64,000 nucleotides of DNA from Oligoflexia bacterium (GTDB taxonomy: Bacteria > Bdellovibrionota_G > JALEGL01), in the NCBI GenBank assembly GCA_035326705.1, contig DAOLES010000001.1, positions 1-64,000 of the forward strand. Reading direction: 5' to 3'. Shown here in pieces: positions 42,708-52,396 of this stretch. The notes beneath the pieces are model-generated. The model ran no database searches. It had not been told where the DNA came from and saw only the letters and a list, made by a program, of their open reading frames with translations. Position 1 is the first letter of the stretch. Each line of letters opens with the position of its first letter. A program made the translations under genes and the position numbers.

Positions 42708-43493
42708 CTAAAAACTAATATGACCAGAGTAAATAGGAATGGTTTTATTGTCTTTAATTTCTAGCAATAGGGCCCCGTCTTCGTTGATGCCTTTTGCTTG
42801 TCCTTGGTAGGTTTGAGTACCTGTATTAACTGAAATTACTTTATTAAAAAGATAGTCATATCGGTGATAGTTTTTCTGAAGTTTTAAGAAGCTATATTCT
42901 ATATTTGCTAAGCAAGTATCAATGCTTTGTATTGCTTTGCCAAGGAGATGCCAAGGGTGAATAGTTAAGTCTGTGTAATTTTGTGCAAACGCGGGTGAAA
43001 ACTCATTTTGTTTAATTTTATTGTTTCCAAGGTTGATATTAATACCAATACCAATAATACAAAGGTATTTACTATTGATTTGTGTAACTTCACATAAAAT
43101 TCCTGACAATTTTTTATTCTCTATATAAAGATCATTTGGCCATTTAATTTTTGCTTTGATGTTAAAATATTGCTCTAGGCTATCCCTTAAAGCTATTCCA
43201 ACCAGAAGACTTATTTTTGCGATATCTTTGTTGGGTATTTTTAAATTTTGTGCATGAGAAAAAAACAAGTGTTTTCCTGGAAGAGTTTGCCATTGAGATT
43301 GGTTTCTTCCTCTGCCATGGGTTTGTTTATAAGTAAAAACAGTGGTTTTATTAGGAGCACCCAGATCTAAGAGTTTTTTTAAAGCATCTTGCGTGGAGCT
43401 CACCTCATCAAGATAAAAGCACGGGTAGAAAAAATCATGGGCAGTGTTTTTAAAAAATTTTGATAAGCATAATTGAAAAAGAGCGTTATGCAT
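42708..43493 (-). CDS. birA: Biotin-[acetyl-CoA carboxylase] ligase
   Basis: A 261-residue group I biotin protein ligase that attaches biotin to carboxylase carrier proteins. The biotinyl-AMP loop is GRGRNQSQW, followed by KWPNDLYIENKKLSGILCE and GIGININ; a short C-terminal SH3-like domain is present. It lacks the N-terminal winged helix of E. coli BirA, so it should not repress transcription. The ATG overlaps the end of valS by 8 bases, indicating translation from the valS mRNA. Confidence 0.93.
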   Translation of the reverse strand: MHNALFQLCLSKFFKNTAHDFFYPCFYLDEVSSTQDALKKLLDLGAPNKTTVFTYKQTHGRGRNQSQWQTLPGKHLFFSHAQNLKIPNKDIAKISLLVGIALRDSLEQYFNIKAKIKWPNDLYIENKKLSGILCEVTQINSKYLCIIGIGININLGNNKIKQNEFSPAFAQNYTDLTIHPWHLLGKAIQSIDTCLANIEYSFLKLQKNYHRYDYLFNKVISVNTGTQTYQGQAKGINEDGALLLEIKDNKTIPIYSGHISF

Positions 43494-46224
43494 GATCTAA
43501 ACGGTGTAACTCTTGTTCAATTTGCTTAATTTGTTGTATGGCTTCTTGTAAGCGTAATTTGTTTTTTTCTAAAACATCTTTGGGTGCTTTATCTACAAAA
43601 GACTTATTATTGAGACGTTTTTCCACGGATTCTTTTTCTTTATTCGCTTTAAGCAAGTTTTTTTGCAGTCGATCAAGTTCTTTATTGATATCAATAATGC
43701 CTTGCCAAGGAACAGTTAAGGTTGACTGAGTATGAGCAATTTTAATGCTTGAATGAGCCTGCTTACGGATGTCTTCAGGTAAATTAGAGTTCTCAATAAA
43801 TTCAACTCTGCAAAGACGTTGAATATAGCGTTTAGACTCATCAATATTACTTTTATTAATCAGTTGATTAAAATCAGGAATATAAACTTTATTGATTTGT
43901 TGACTTGGAGCAATTTGGTTTTCCGCTCTAAATTGTCGTATGGCTTCAATAATATTTTGTGTGGTTTGAAAATCATGTACTTTTTGATTTTCCAAGGCTT
44001 TATTTTTAAGGGCTTTAGGATAGCTTTGCCAACCTATAGCATGGTAAGTGGTGCTCTGTTCAAGCGGCAATTCTTGCCAAATTTTATCAGTAATAAAAGG
44101 TGCAATTGGGTGCAAAAGTCTTAGGGATGTTTCCAGTGCGTGAACTAAAACCAGCTGGGTTTTATTTTTAAGTTGTGGCTCATCCAAGTCGGCTTTTGCA
44201 ACTTCTAAAAACCAGTCACAATAGTTTTTCCAAATAAAGTTGTATGTTGCTTGAGCGGCTTCATTAAAACGATATTGATCTAAAGCCTTTCTTACCTCAT
44301 CAATCAAAGTCTCTAGTTCATTAAGTATCCAATGTTGAGCCATGGTTTGTGGAGATGTTTGATTTAATTCATCGCTTGTGAAAACTTTATCTTCACTTAG
44401 TTGCGATAAAGTGAAGCGTGCCGCGTTCCACAGCTTAGTCATAAAATTTCTATAACCCTCTATTCTTTTTTCAGATAAAAGGATATCTCTACCTTGAGCA
44501 GCAAATGCGGTCAGAGAAAATCTAAAAGCATCTGTTCCATAAGTATTCATTAGCTCTAGAGGGTCAACAACATTGCCTTTAGACTTGGACATTTTTTTAC
44601 CCTGTTCATCTTTAACCAAAGCATGAATGTGAATGGTGTGAAAGGGGGCTTGGCCCATAAACTTACAACTCATCATCATCATTCTGGCAACCCAAAAAAA
44701 GATGATATCAAAACCGGTGACCAATACTGAGGTGGGAAAAAACTTTTTTAAATCATCTGTAGACTCAGGCCAACCTAAGGTTGAAAATGGCCACAAGCCA
44801 GAAGAAAACCATGTATCTAAAACGTCAGGATCTTGCTGAATGTTTTTTGACTGACAGTGCTGACAATAATCAGGATCATCAATGGTAACAGTTTTTTCTG
44901 AACAATTGTCACAATACCAAACGGGAATTTGGTGTCCCCACCAAAGTTGTCTAGAAATACACCAGTCTTGTATATTCTCCATCCAATGCTCATAGGTTTT
45001 GGTCCATTGACTAGGAACAAACTTAACGTCACTACTTTTTACAGCTGCTAAAGCAGGTTCAGCTAATGGTTTAGTTTTTACAAACCACTGTTCAGAAATT
45101 CTAGGTTCAACCACAGCTCCTGAACGGTCACAAATTCCAACACTGTGTCGATGCGGTTCAGTTTTTAACCATAAGTTTTTATCTTTTAAGCTTTGAATAA
45201 TGTTTTTGCGGGCTTCAAAACGATCTTGAGTATGAAAGTCTGATTCAGGACAGTCAATATGCCCACTTTTATCTAAAATGGTAATGTTATCTAAGTTATG
45301 GCGCTTACCCATTTCATAGTCATTGGGATCATGTGCTGGAGTTATTTTTACAGCGCCTGAGCCAAATTTAGGATCAACGTATTCATCAGCAATGATAGGT
45401 ATTGTTCGATTAACAAAAGGATGCACAACTGTTTTTCCAATTAGATTTTGATACCTTGAGTCATTTGGATGAACAGCAATGGCAGTGTCACCAAGGATTG
45501 TTTCTGGGCGAGTTGTTGCCACAACGATATGTTCTGATGCATGATCAGCAAGCGGGTATTTAAAATAAACCAATTGGCCATCAACTTCTTCATGGTTGAC
45601 TTCAAGATCTGAAATAGCTGATTGAAGGGCGGGACTCCAGTTAACCAAATAACTAGAACGGTAAATAAGACCCTCATTGTACAAATCTACAAAAACCTTA
45701 CGCACGGCGTAACTTAAACCTTCATCAAGTGTAAATCGCTCTCTGCTCCAGTCACATGAAGCACCTAAGCGTTTGAGTTGATTAATGATAGTGTTGCCAG
45801 ACTGTTCTTTCCATTGCCAAACTCTGTCGACAAAAGCTTTACGGCCAATTTTCTGTCTTGAAGTACCTTCTGCGAGTAAGTTTCTTTCAACAACAGCTTG
45901 AGTTGCAATACCAGCATGATCAGTTCCTGGTAACCACAGGGCTTCATAACCGTCCATGCGTTTATAACGAATCAATATGTCTTGTAAGGTGTTATCCAGT
46001 GCGTGCCCCATATGTAAAACCCCTGTTACATTGGGTGGGGGGATAACTATGGTAAAGGCATCTTTGGAACTATTGGCATTGGCTTTAAAAAGCGCTTGAT
46101 CAAGGGAGTCTTGATAAAGTTGTTGTTCAAAAGATTCAGGCTGATATCGTGTATCTAATCTTTGGTTAATCTGCTGATTTCTTCGCGTATCATCTTTTCC
46201 GCTATGTCTGGTACTACTTCCCAT
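43486..46224 (-). CDS. valS: Valyl-tRNA synthetase
   Basis: A 912-residue class Ia synthetase. The HIGH-type motif is HMGH (residues 71-74) and KMSKSKGN lies near residue 545; the editing CP1 domain, a Cys-rich zinc knuckle (CDNCSEK...CQHC), the anticodon-binding domain and a C-terminal coiled-coil arm are all present. The only in-frame ATG is at 46224, which puts the first 70 bases inside the response-regulator gene; the first 25 residues are not ValS-like, so true initiation could be at a non-standard codon (for example ATT near 46164) after that gene ends. Confidence 0.95.
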   Translation of the reverse strand: MGSSTRHSGKDDTRRNQQINQRLDTRYQPESFEQQLYQDSLDQALFKANANSSKDAFTIVIPPPNVTGVLHMGHALDNTLQDILIRYKRMDGYEALWLPGTDHAGIATQAVVERNLLAEGTSRQKIGRKAFVDRVWQWKEQSGNTIINQLKRLGASCDWSRERFTLDEGLSYAVRKVFVDLYNEGLIYRSSYLVNWSPALQSAISDLEVNHEEVDGQLVYFKYPLADHASEHIVVATTRPETILGDTAIAVHPNDSRYQNLIGKTVVHPFVNRTIPIIADEYVDPKFGSGAVKITPAHDPNDYEMGKRHNLDNITILDKSGHIDCPESDFHTQDRFEARKNIIQSLKDKNLWLKTEPHRHSVGICDRSGAVVEPRISEQWFVKTKPLAEPALAAVKSSDVKFVPSQWTKTYEHWMENIQDWCISRQLWWGHQIPVWYCDNCSEKTVTIDDPDYCQHCQSKNIQQDPDVLDTWFSSGLWPFSTLGWPESTDDLKKFFPTSVLVTGFDIIFFWVARMMMMSCKFMGQAPFHTIHIHALVKDEQGKKMSKSKGNVVDPLELMNTYGTDAFRFSLTAFAAQGRDILLSEKRIEGYRNFMTKLWNAARFTLSQLSEDKVFTSDELNQTSPQTMAQHWILNELETLIDEVRKALDQYRFNEAAQATYNFIWKNYCDWFLEVAKADLDEPQLKNKTQLVLVHALETSLRLLHPIAPFITDKIWQELPLEQSTTYHAIGWQSYPKALKNKALENQKVHDFQTTQNIIEAIRQFRAENQIAPSQQINKVYIPDFNQLINKSNIDESKRYIQRLCRVEFIENSNLPEDIRKQAHSSIKIAHTQSTLTVPWQGIIDINKELDRLQKNLLKANKEKESVEKRLNNKSFVDKAPKDVLEKNKLRLQEAIQQIKQIEQELHRLDHA

Positions 46225-47294
46225 GCTATGCGTTCAATAACTTTTTCAAAGACTTTTGTCACGATAGATTCTATTTGTTGATCAGAAAGTTGTAGGTTTT
46301 GAACACTGTTTTCAGAGCTAAAATTATGGTTGCTTACAGGTATGTCATCAAAACTTTGTAAGTCAGAATGGTCACTGGGGTAGGAAGTCTCAGTTTTTTG
46401 TAGATGTTCAATTACATCAGTTTCAACAGGTTCAGCATTAACAATCTGATCATTGGTTTCAGGGCTTAGTGGGGAGTAATTGGGTTCTTTTTGCTCAGGC
46501 TTGGAGTGAAAAGAATCAGCATTGGCTTCAAGGATGTCCTGAAAGTCTTGACTAAAATTGATATCAGTAGATTCATTGGTCGTTGTCTCTAAGTTTAATT
46601 CCTGATGTTGAGTTGTGTTAGAGCCAGAAATAGAATCTAAATTTGAATTGACATCGATACCTGAAAGATCTGAATTATCAAAGGCAAAATCACTGATTTC
46701 AGGGGAGTTGGAGCTGTAAATATCATCTTGGCTTTCATCTTCAGCTATGGCTTTCACATTCACTTCTGCATCAGTTAAGGCAATATCATCAACAGAAGAA
46801 AAACCGATATCATAGCTTGATTCAGTTGACGCCGCATGTGATGATCTGTTAGTGGTAGCAATATTATTTTTCTCTGGACTGTATTTTGGAGTAAAAAAGC
46901 TTTCTTCATCGCGTGTAGGCGGAGATGACAAATGGTTAAGGTAACCATGAACTTTTTCTGATATCTCTGAAGTTTCAAAAGGTTTTAGAATAAAATCTTG
47001 TGCTCCTATTCTTTCCAACTCAGTATCATCTAGGGGGTTTTGTGCGCTAGCAAGCATAATAACAGGGGTTTGTAAGTACTGGGGTAAAGTTCTGAGCTGT
47101 TTGCAAAGCTCTATACCATTTTTATCAGGCATACTTACGTCAAGAATAAAAAGATCAATCAATTGTTGTTGACTTTGTTCCCAAGCTTCCCCAGCAGAAG
47201 ACGTATAAATAACATTGAAGTCACTGTGAGATAAACTGATATCAATTGATTTTTGAATGATGGTGCTATCATCAGCTACAAGGACAGTTTTCAT
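46155..47294 (-). CDS. Response regulator with long acidic linker
   Basis: A 379-residue protein. Residues 1-120 are a CheY-like receiver with Asp8/Asp9, the phosphoacceptor Asp52 in LFILDVSMPDKNG, Ser83 and Lys104 in FILKPFE. A long, low-complexity Ser/Asn/Asp/Glu-rich linker (about 125-325) leads to a conserved C-terminal helix (LSDQQIESIVTKVFEKVIERIAWEV). There is no DNA-binding or enzymatic domain; this layout is typical of deltaproteobacterial gliding/polarity-type regulators, though the role is not known. GGAG lies 9 bases before the ATG. valS overlaps its 3' end. Confidence 0.85.
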   Translation of the reverse strand: MKTVLVADDSTIIQKSIDISLSHSDFNVIYTSSAGEAWEQSQQQLIDLFILDVSMPDKNGIELCKQLRTLPQYLQTPVIMLASAQNPLDDTELERIGAQDFILKPFETSEISEKVHGYLNHLSSPPTRDEESFFTPKYSPEKNNIATTNRSSHAASTESSYDIGFSSVDDIALTDAEVNVKAIAEDESQDDIYSSNSPEISDFAFDNSDLSGIDVNSNLDSISGSNTTQHQELNLETTTNESTDINFSQDFQDILEANADSFHSKPEQKEPNYSPLSPETNDQIVNAEPVETDVIEHLQKTETSYPSDHSDLQSFDDIPVSNHNFSSENSVQNLQLSDQQIESIVTKVFEKVIERIAWEVVPDIAEKMIREEISRLTKD

Positions 47295-47399
47295 AATTAA
47301 GGTCTCCAGACTTTAAAGTGCTATCAGTAAAGTATGATTTTTAAAGGAAAAAATGTCAAGCGATAGCGCAAATTAACAACAAATGATACATAGAAGCTT

Positions 47400-47951
47400 A
47401 TGCGAATCATTGGTGGAGAGTTTAGAGGGAGGCGTTTGAAGGGGCCAGGAAGCAAAAATACATTCACTCGGCCTATGTTAGATAGAGTCCGAGAGTCATT
47501 ATTTAATATTTTAAGTGACAGGGTTTTAGATACGGAAGTGATTGATTTATGTGCAGGTACGGGCTCTATAGGTTTAGAAGCTTTAAGTAGAGGTGCTAAG
47601 TTCTGTTTATTTATTGAAAAGAGCAGCCAAAATGTGCGAACCATTAGCCATAATATAAACTCTCTTCAAGTAGAAGGTAGAAGTAAAATTGTTAAAGGTG
47701 AATTGCCTAAGGCTCTTAAACAAGTCCGGCAAAAATTTGATCTTGTACTTTTTGATCCACCTTTTGCTTTAGCTCTGGCAGAAGAAACAGTCCCTGAATT
47801 GATTAAACTCAACTTGCTTAACCCTGGTGCTATTGTTGTTGTTGAAAGAAGTAAGTTAAGTGAAGACTTGGCTTTTTCACAACTAAGTCTTGAAAGTAAA
47901 AGAATAATAGGGGATAGTGTTCTTTGGATATTTAATTATGACAAAAACTAA
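47400..47951 (+). CDS. rsmD: 16S rRNA (guanine(966)-N2)-methyltransferase
   Basis: A 183-residue SAM-dependent methyltransferase modifying G966 of 16S rRNA. It starts with MRIIGGEFRGRRL, and has the TRPMLDRVRESLFNIL segment, the SAM-binding DLCAGTGSIGLEALSRGA and the catalytic FDPPF. It overlaps coaD by 14 bases, and coaD in turn overlaps the aminotransferase gene, so the three form a tight operon; rsmD-coaD is a widespread pairing. Confidence 0.95.
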   Translation: MRIIGGEFRGRRLKGPGSKNTFTRPMLDRVRESLFNILSDRVLDTEVIDLCAGTGSIGLEALSRGAKFCLFIEKSSQNVRTISHNINSLQVEGRSKIVKGELPKALKQVRQKFDLVLFDPPFALALAEETVPELIKLNLLNPGAIVVVERSKLSEDLAFSQLSLESKRIIGDSVLWIFNYDKN

Positions 47952-48444
47952 AAATAATATTGTGGTATATCCAGGTTTTTTTGACCCAATGACCTTAGGA
48001 CATTTAAATATTATTGAAAGAGCTGCAAAAATATATGAGCAAGTGATCGTGGCAATAGCTGCAGATTCACCAAAAAAATCTTTGATTACTTTGCAAGATC
48101 GTATAGAGCTTGCAAAAAATGCTTGTACTAGCTTTGACAATGTTGATGTTGAAGCGTTTAGCGGACTTTTAATGCGATATGTTAAGTCTAAAGATAGTCA
48201 TGTTATTTTAAGAGGAATAAGAACGGTTTCAGACTTTGAATATGAATTTCAAATGTCATTGGCCAACAAAAAACTGGAGAGTAGTATTGAGACAGTTTTT
48301 ATGATGACGGATGCAAAATATTCTTTTTTAAGTTCAACCTTAATTAAGGAAATTGCTCGTCTTAATGGTAATATAAGTGAAATGGTTCCTCAAGAAGTTG
48401 AAAGAAAAATGAAAGAAATTTTTGCCTATGAACTCACTTGTTAA
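47938..48444 (+). CDS. coaD: Phosphopantetheine adenylyltransferase
   Basis: A 168-residue enzyme of the penultimate step in coenzyme A synthesis. It shows the nucleotidyltransferase motif VYPGFFDPMTLGHLNII, ILRGIRTVSDFEYE and the SSTLIKEIA segment. The ATG at 47938 lies in the end of rsmD; the frame is open a further seven codons but those are not conserved. Length is normal. Confidence 0.96.
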   Translation: MTKTKNNIVVYPGFFDPMTLGHLNIIERAAKIYEQVIVAIAADSPKKSLITLQDRIELAKNACTSFDNVDVEAFSGLLMRYVKSKDSHVILRGIRTVSDFEYEFQMSLANKKLESSIETVFMMTDAKYSFLSSTLIKEIARLNGNISEMVPQEVERKMKEIFAYELTC

Positions 48445-49609
48445 AAATTTAAAAGCATCTGCAACACTGGCTCTCAACCAAAAAGCCAAAGATTTTATAG
48501 CTCAAGGAAAGCCAGTTATTAATTTAACAACGGGAGAGCCTGATTTTAAAACTTCTGATAGAATCCAAAAAGCGGCAATTGATGCGATAAAATCTGGTAA
48601 ACACTTTTATACTGCATCTGCAGGCATTATTGAGTTAAGGGAAGCAATCGCAAAAACGAGTCAAAGTTTTTATCAAAAGTCTTATAAAAATGAGAATGTT
48701 ATTGTTACCAATGGCGGTAAACAAGCATTGTTTAATGCCATGTTTTCTATATTGGAGCCTGAAGATGAGGTGCTGATATTAAAGCCTTATTGGGTGTCTT
48801 ATCCAGAGATAGTTAAACTTTGTAAAGGCAAACCTGTATTGGTTGAAAGTCATTTTGAGAAAAACTTTCTGCCTGACATTGAAGATTTAAAAAAAGAGAT
48901 CACATCAAAGACAAAAGCACTTATTATTAACAGTCCTAGCAATCCTACCAGTCAGGTTTTTCCCAAAGCATGGATAGAAGAGTGTCTTAGTGTTTTAAAT
49001 AAAAATGCTCCACAAGCCTATGTTCTAACAGATGATATTTATGGAAAACTAATTCTTGACCAACAGACTTATTTTTCTGCCGCCATGAGCGGAAAATTTG
49101 ATCAGGATAAAATTATTGTTATCAATGGTCTTTCTAAAACATATTCCATGACCGGCTGGCGGGTGGGTTGGGCATTAGCCCATGAAGATATCATTTCCGC
49201 AATGACAAAAATACAGTCTCAAACAACTGCCAATGTGAGTGCTATTTCTCAATGGGCTGCCTTAGAAGCGGTTAGTGGTAATCAAAACGATGTCCAAGTT
49301 ATGCAAGAAACATTTATTCAAAGAAGAAATGAATGTTTAAAAATAATAAAAGATATTCCTAGATGTAAAGTGCTTGAGCCGCATGGTGGGTTTTATTTCT
49401 TTTTTGATGTCAGAGAGGCGATGAAAAAAATGGGTTTTGAGTCTGATATTGAATTAAGCAATATGTTACTTGAGAAGTATTTTTTAGCTTTGGTTCCCGG
49501 CAGTGCTTTTGGAAAAAATGGTTTTTTAAGAATGAGTTTTGCTGCGAATATGAACCATCTTACTGAAGGTTTGAATAGACTAAAACAAGCTTTTGCGCTT
49601 AAAGAGTGA
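48428..49609 (+). CDS. Class I aminotransferase, probably aspartate aminotransferase
   Basis: A 393-residue fold-type I PLP enzyme. The Schiff-base lysine is in NGLSKTYSMTGWRVGW, and LTTGEPDFKTS, YTASAGIIELREA, INSPSNPTSQVF and the C-terminal RMSFAA mark the AspB (Ib) aspartate/prephenate aminotransferase group. Substrate cannot be fixed: aspartate is most likely, glutamate-prephenate possible. The ATG at 48428 overlaps coaD by 17 bases. Confidence 0.9.
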   Translation: MNSLVKNLKASATLALNQKAKDFIAQGKPVINLTTGEPDFKTSDRIQKAAIDAIKSGKHFYTASAGIIELREAIAKTSQSFYQKSYKNENVIVTNGGKQALFNAMFSILEPEDEVLILKPYWVSYPEIVKLCKGKPVLVESHFEKNFLPDIEDLKKEITSKTKALIINSPSNPTSQVFPKAWIEECLSVLNKNAPQAYVLTDDIYGKLILDQQTYFSAAMSGKFDQDKIIVINGLSKTYSMTGWRVGWALAHEDIISAMTKIQSQTTANVSAISQWAALEAVSGNQNDVQVMQETFIQRRNECLKIIKDIPRCKVLEPHGGFYFFFDVREAMKKMGFESDIELSNMLLEKYFLALVPGSAFGKNGFLRMSFAANMNHLTEGLNRLKQAFALKE

Positions 49610-49663
49610 AAATTTGAAAAATATATTTAATCAATAAAGTTTAAATAAATTTGAATATTCAAC

Positions 49664-50419
49664 TTACTCTCCAGGATTAATTTCAAATATTCCGCTGGTT
49701 AAATTTAATTCACCATTATTTGCATACATACTTCTTTGCAAAACCCAAAGATCAGATCTTAATAGAGGATTGTAAGTTGAGTTGTAGAGCACATTTGCTC
49801 GTGTGTAACTATGATGAGTACTGTCACCATCAGTGTCAGCAACTGCTCTAACAGTCAATGTTTGATTGAGGGGGACACCATAATTTGCTTGCACCCATGA
49901 GTCTCTGCCTGCATAAGCAGTGAATTTGCTTACGGTAGGGTCCAATAAAAAAATATTGTAGGTTGCATTTTGTGATCTGACATATTCTCCAAGAAATTTA
50001 TTGTTAGCATTATAGCGGTTAGATGAGGTTATAAGACAGTCTGTACTGTTAAAAGTTAATTTTGACTGAAAAAAACATATGTATTTTTTTTGATTAAGTG
50101 GATGTTGGTGACGAGCTGTTGTTCTACCATTGCAGGTTTTGCTATCGCTCCAGTAGGTTGATAAACCAGCAAATGAATAATTTGGTTGACACATCAGGGT
50201 TCTATTTTGATGTAAAAAGGGCTGTGTTTTGTAATATAAGGTTTGAGAGTCTACAACTTTTCTTAATAATAATAATCCTTCAGACTTGTATGCATCGGCA
50301 ATATATTTTCTGTATTGTGGAACCCCTACTGTTGCTAAAATTCCTACGATTAAAATAGCAGTCATTGCCTCAACAAGACTAAAACCTTTACGAAGGTGAT
50401 TTATATTTAATGTCTTCAT
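49664..50419 (-). CDS. Type IV prepilin-like protein
   Basis: A 251-residue protein with a class III signal: a basic leader followed by KGFSLVEAMTAILIVGILA, so prepilin peptidase would cut after Gly12 and methylate Phe13, with Glu17 at the +5 position. The globular part has several cysteines (MCQPN, KTCNGR, ICFFQ, DCLIT), allowing two disulfides, and is longer than a usual major pilin, suggesting a minor pilin or a competence/secretion pseudopilin. No pilus-assembly genes are nearby. It converges with the aminotransferase gene. Confidence 0.85.
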   Translation of the reverse strand: MKTLNINHLRKGFSLVEAMTAILIVGILATVGVPQYRKYIADAYKSEGLLLLRKVVDSQTLYYKTQPFLHQNRTLMCQPNYSFAGLSTYWSDSKTCNGRTTARHQHPLNQKKYICFFQSKLTFNSTDCLITSSNRYNANNKFLGEYVRSQNATYNIFLLDPTVSKFTAYAGRDSWVQANYGVPLNQTLTVRAVADTDGDSTHHSYTRANVLYNSTYNPLLRSDLWVLQRSMYANNGELNLTSGIFEINPGE

Positions 50420-50497
50420 ATTGATATGATGTTTTTTGTATGTAAACTGCAGTAGGAATATATCTCAAAATATCAAGATTGGTCAAATTGGAAAAAA

Positions 50498-52396
50498 TTA
50501 TTGAATTTTATGTAATAGATATTGGTGTGCTTGTTGGTACTGTTCAGGGTTGATGCGAAATTTTTCTTTGAAGCTCTTTAGAAACTCTAAGGCTTGTTCT
50601 GAAGAAGAGTTTTTTAAAACCCCTTGAGTTAAAAGCAAGTAGGTATTGAGACTTGGATTCATCTTTAAAATAACATCAATAGTGTTTTTTGGAAGTAGGT
50701 TGCACTGAATATAGTAATACACAAGTGTTTCAATGCCGTGATTAGGCTCAGGCAAAAATAAAGGAGTATGCGTATCCAATAGAAATGGTGATTGAAAGTT
50801 TTTTTCTGGATACGGGCATGCTTCTTGACTTAGTGGAAATTGATAAAACTCTTCTAAGAGATTTATAGCAGCCAATAAATCTTGCTGCCTAAAAAACTGT
50901 TTGCTCCACTGGACAATAGTATAAGTACATATTGTTTTTTCAATAGAACTAAAGTCATATTTTAGTTTAGCTTGACAGTAATTGAGTAACTTTTCTTTTT
51001 CTTGGCTAAAATAATTTGAACTTAAAAACAATTCGTTATCATTAATGGTTTCATTTTCTTCAAAAACTTTTGTTGTGTATTGGTTTTTAAACAAAGAAAG
51101 ATGTTTCTTTTGATACCATTTGTTTTTAGCTAACTCAGCAGGAATAGTCCAGTGATCAGGTTTAATATTTTCAATGTATTGAGCGTACCAATAGTTAAAG
51201 ACCCAGTGATCACTGGTTAGTATTGATACAGAATTGTAAGGAGTTTTTTTTAAAAAATGCGATAAAATTTTTCCTACTTCGCTGCCATTGGTTTTAAGGG
51301 CACTTGTAAAATAATAGCTTTGAAATATGATTAAAAAACTTGCCAAGATAGAAGTATAGCTAGTTTTCCACTGAGTGAATGTTGTTTGACTTTGTAAAAG
51401 AATATGCCAAGAGAAAATAAGTATTGAAAAACACAAGATGAGTGCATAGCCATGTATATCAGGATTTTCAAAAGTATATGGTAAGATGAGCCATGGAATA
51501 GTGTTTATAAGGCTAAAAAATAAAAAAAGAAAAGTTTTTTTTGAGACGAGTTTGCTGAAGTTTATGAAAATAAGTGAGGGCAGAATAAAAAATACAAATG
51601 GTAGAATGATTTTAAGCAGCGATCCAAAATGATCAATATTATAATGCAAACTCTTTAGTGAGAAAGAGCGTGCATAAGTTTTTGCAAGAATGAAGTACAT
51701 AAAATCAGAAAAATTTTCAATAGGCATCATCATTACTTTTAGATTACTGTGCGCTCTTATGACCAAATAGAGATTACAAGCAAAACCTATGAAGAAAAAT
51801 ATATTTAACCAAGCTGTTTTTTTAAGTTGTTGCCAAGTGTTTTTATTGTAGGTCTTGATAAGAATATGCAAGCAATAAAGAGCAAGTATAAGTGTTTGAA
51901 AAAATGCCATCAAAGTGTGCACACAGAACGCTAAACCACAAATAAATGCAGCTAGATACAAATATGGCAAGTGATCTTTTTTCATGAACTGATGAATACA
52001 GTGAATGTTTAATAATGCTAAAAAAAGAATCAACGTGTAAAGTTCTATTCTCGTAATTTGTACTGCTAAGGAAGGTATTGTTAATAAACTAATATAAATA
52101 AGAATTTTTTGGAAATTGTTGAGTTTTTGATCCTCAATTATAAGTTTGTATGCCAAATAAACGCTTGCGATACCCAAAAGACATGAAAATAAAGCACTTC
52201 TAAACGCTATACTACCAAACATAAATAAATTACAAAACGCGTAATTGAGTAAAATATAAAACGGCTGTCCGGGGGGGTGTGTTAAGCCAAGAGTAAAAGA
52301 TCCGGTGACGAGTTCTGCAGAATCATACCAGCCGGGATATAAGCCGATAAAAATTAAACAGTATAGGAAGGATATGCCAAGTAAGACTCGATTCAT
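50498..52396 (-). CDS. DUF2723 polytopic membrane protein (glycosyltransferase-C-like)
   Basis: A 632-residue protein with about eleven transmembrane helices in the first 400 residues and a soluble, TPR-like helical C-terminus. The opening YPGWYDSAELVTGSFTLGLTHPPGQPFYILL is the DUF2723 signature: an Asp in the first loop, then HPPG, as in GT-C/protein O-mannosyltransferase-like enzymes using lipid-linked sugars. Substrate is unknown. Its ATG overlaps the end of the upstream HD-GYP gene by four bases, so they are cotranscribed. Confidence 0.8.
   Translation of the reverse strand: MNRVLLGISFLYCLIFIGLYPGWYDSAELVTGSFTLGLTHPPGQPFYILLNYAFCNLFMFGSIAFRSALFSCLLGIASVYLAYKLIIEDQKLNNFQKILIYISLLTIPSLAVQITRIELYTLILFLALLNIHCIHQFMKKDHLPYLYLAAFICGLAFCVHTLMAFFQTLILALYCLHILIKTYNKNTWQQLKKTAWLNIFFFIGFACNLYLVIRAHSNLKVMMMPIENFSDFMYFILAKTYARSFSLKSLHYNIDHFGSLLKIILPFVFFILPSLIFINFSKLVSKKTFLFLFFSLINTIPWLILPYTFENPDIHGYALILCFSILIFSWHILLQSQTTFTQWKTSYTSILASFLIIFQSYYFTSALKTNGSEVGKILSHFLKKTPYNSVSILTSDHWVFNYWYAQYIENIKPDHWTIPAELAKNKWYQKKHLSLFKNQYTTKVFEENETINDNELFLSSNYFSQEKEKLLNYCQAKLKYDFSSIEKTICTYTIVQWSKQFFRQQDLLAAINLLEEFYQFPLSQEACPYPEKNFQSPFLLDTHTPLFLPEPNHGIETLVYYYIQCNLLPKNTIDVILKMNPSLNTYLLLTQGVLKNSSSEQALEFLKSFKEKFRINPEQYQQAHQYLLHKIQ

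Noticed and set aside
43819..44124. 101-codon frame opposite valS
   Set aside because: Lies wholly within the highly conserved valS coding region.
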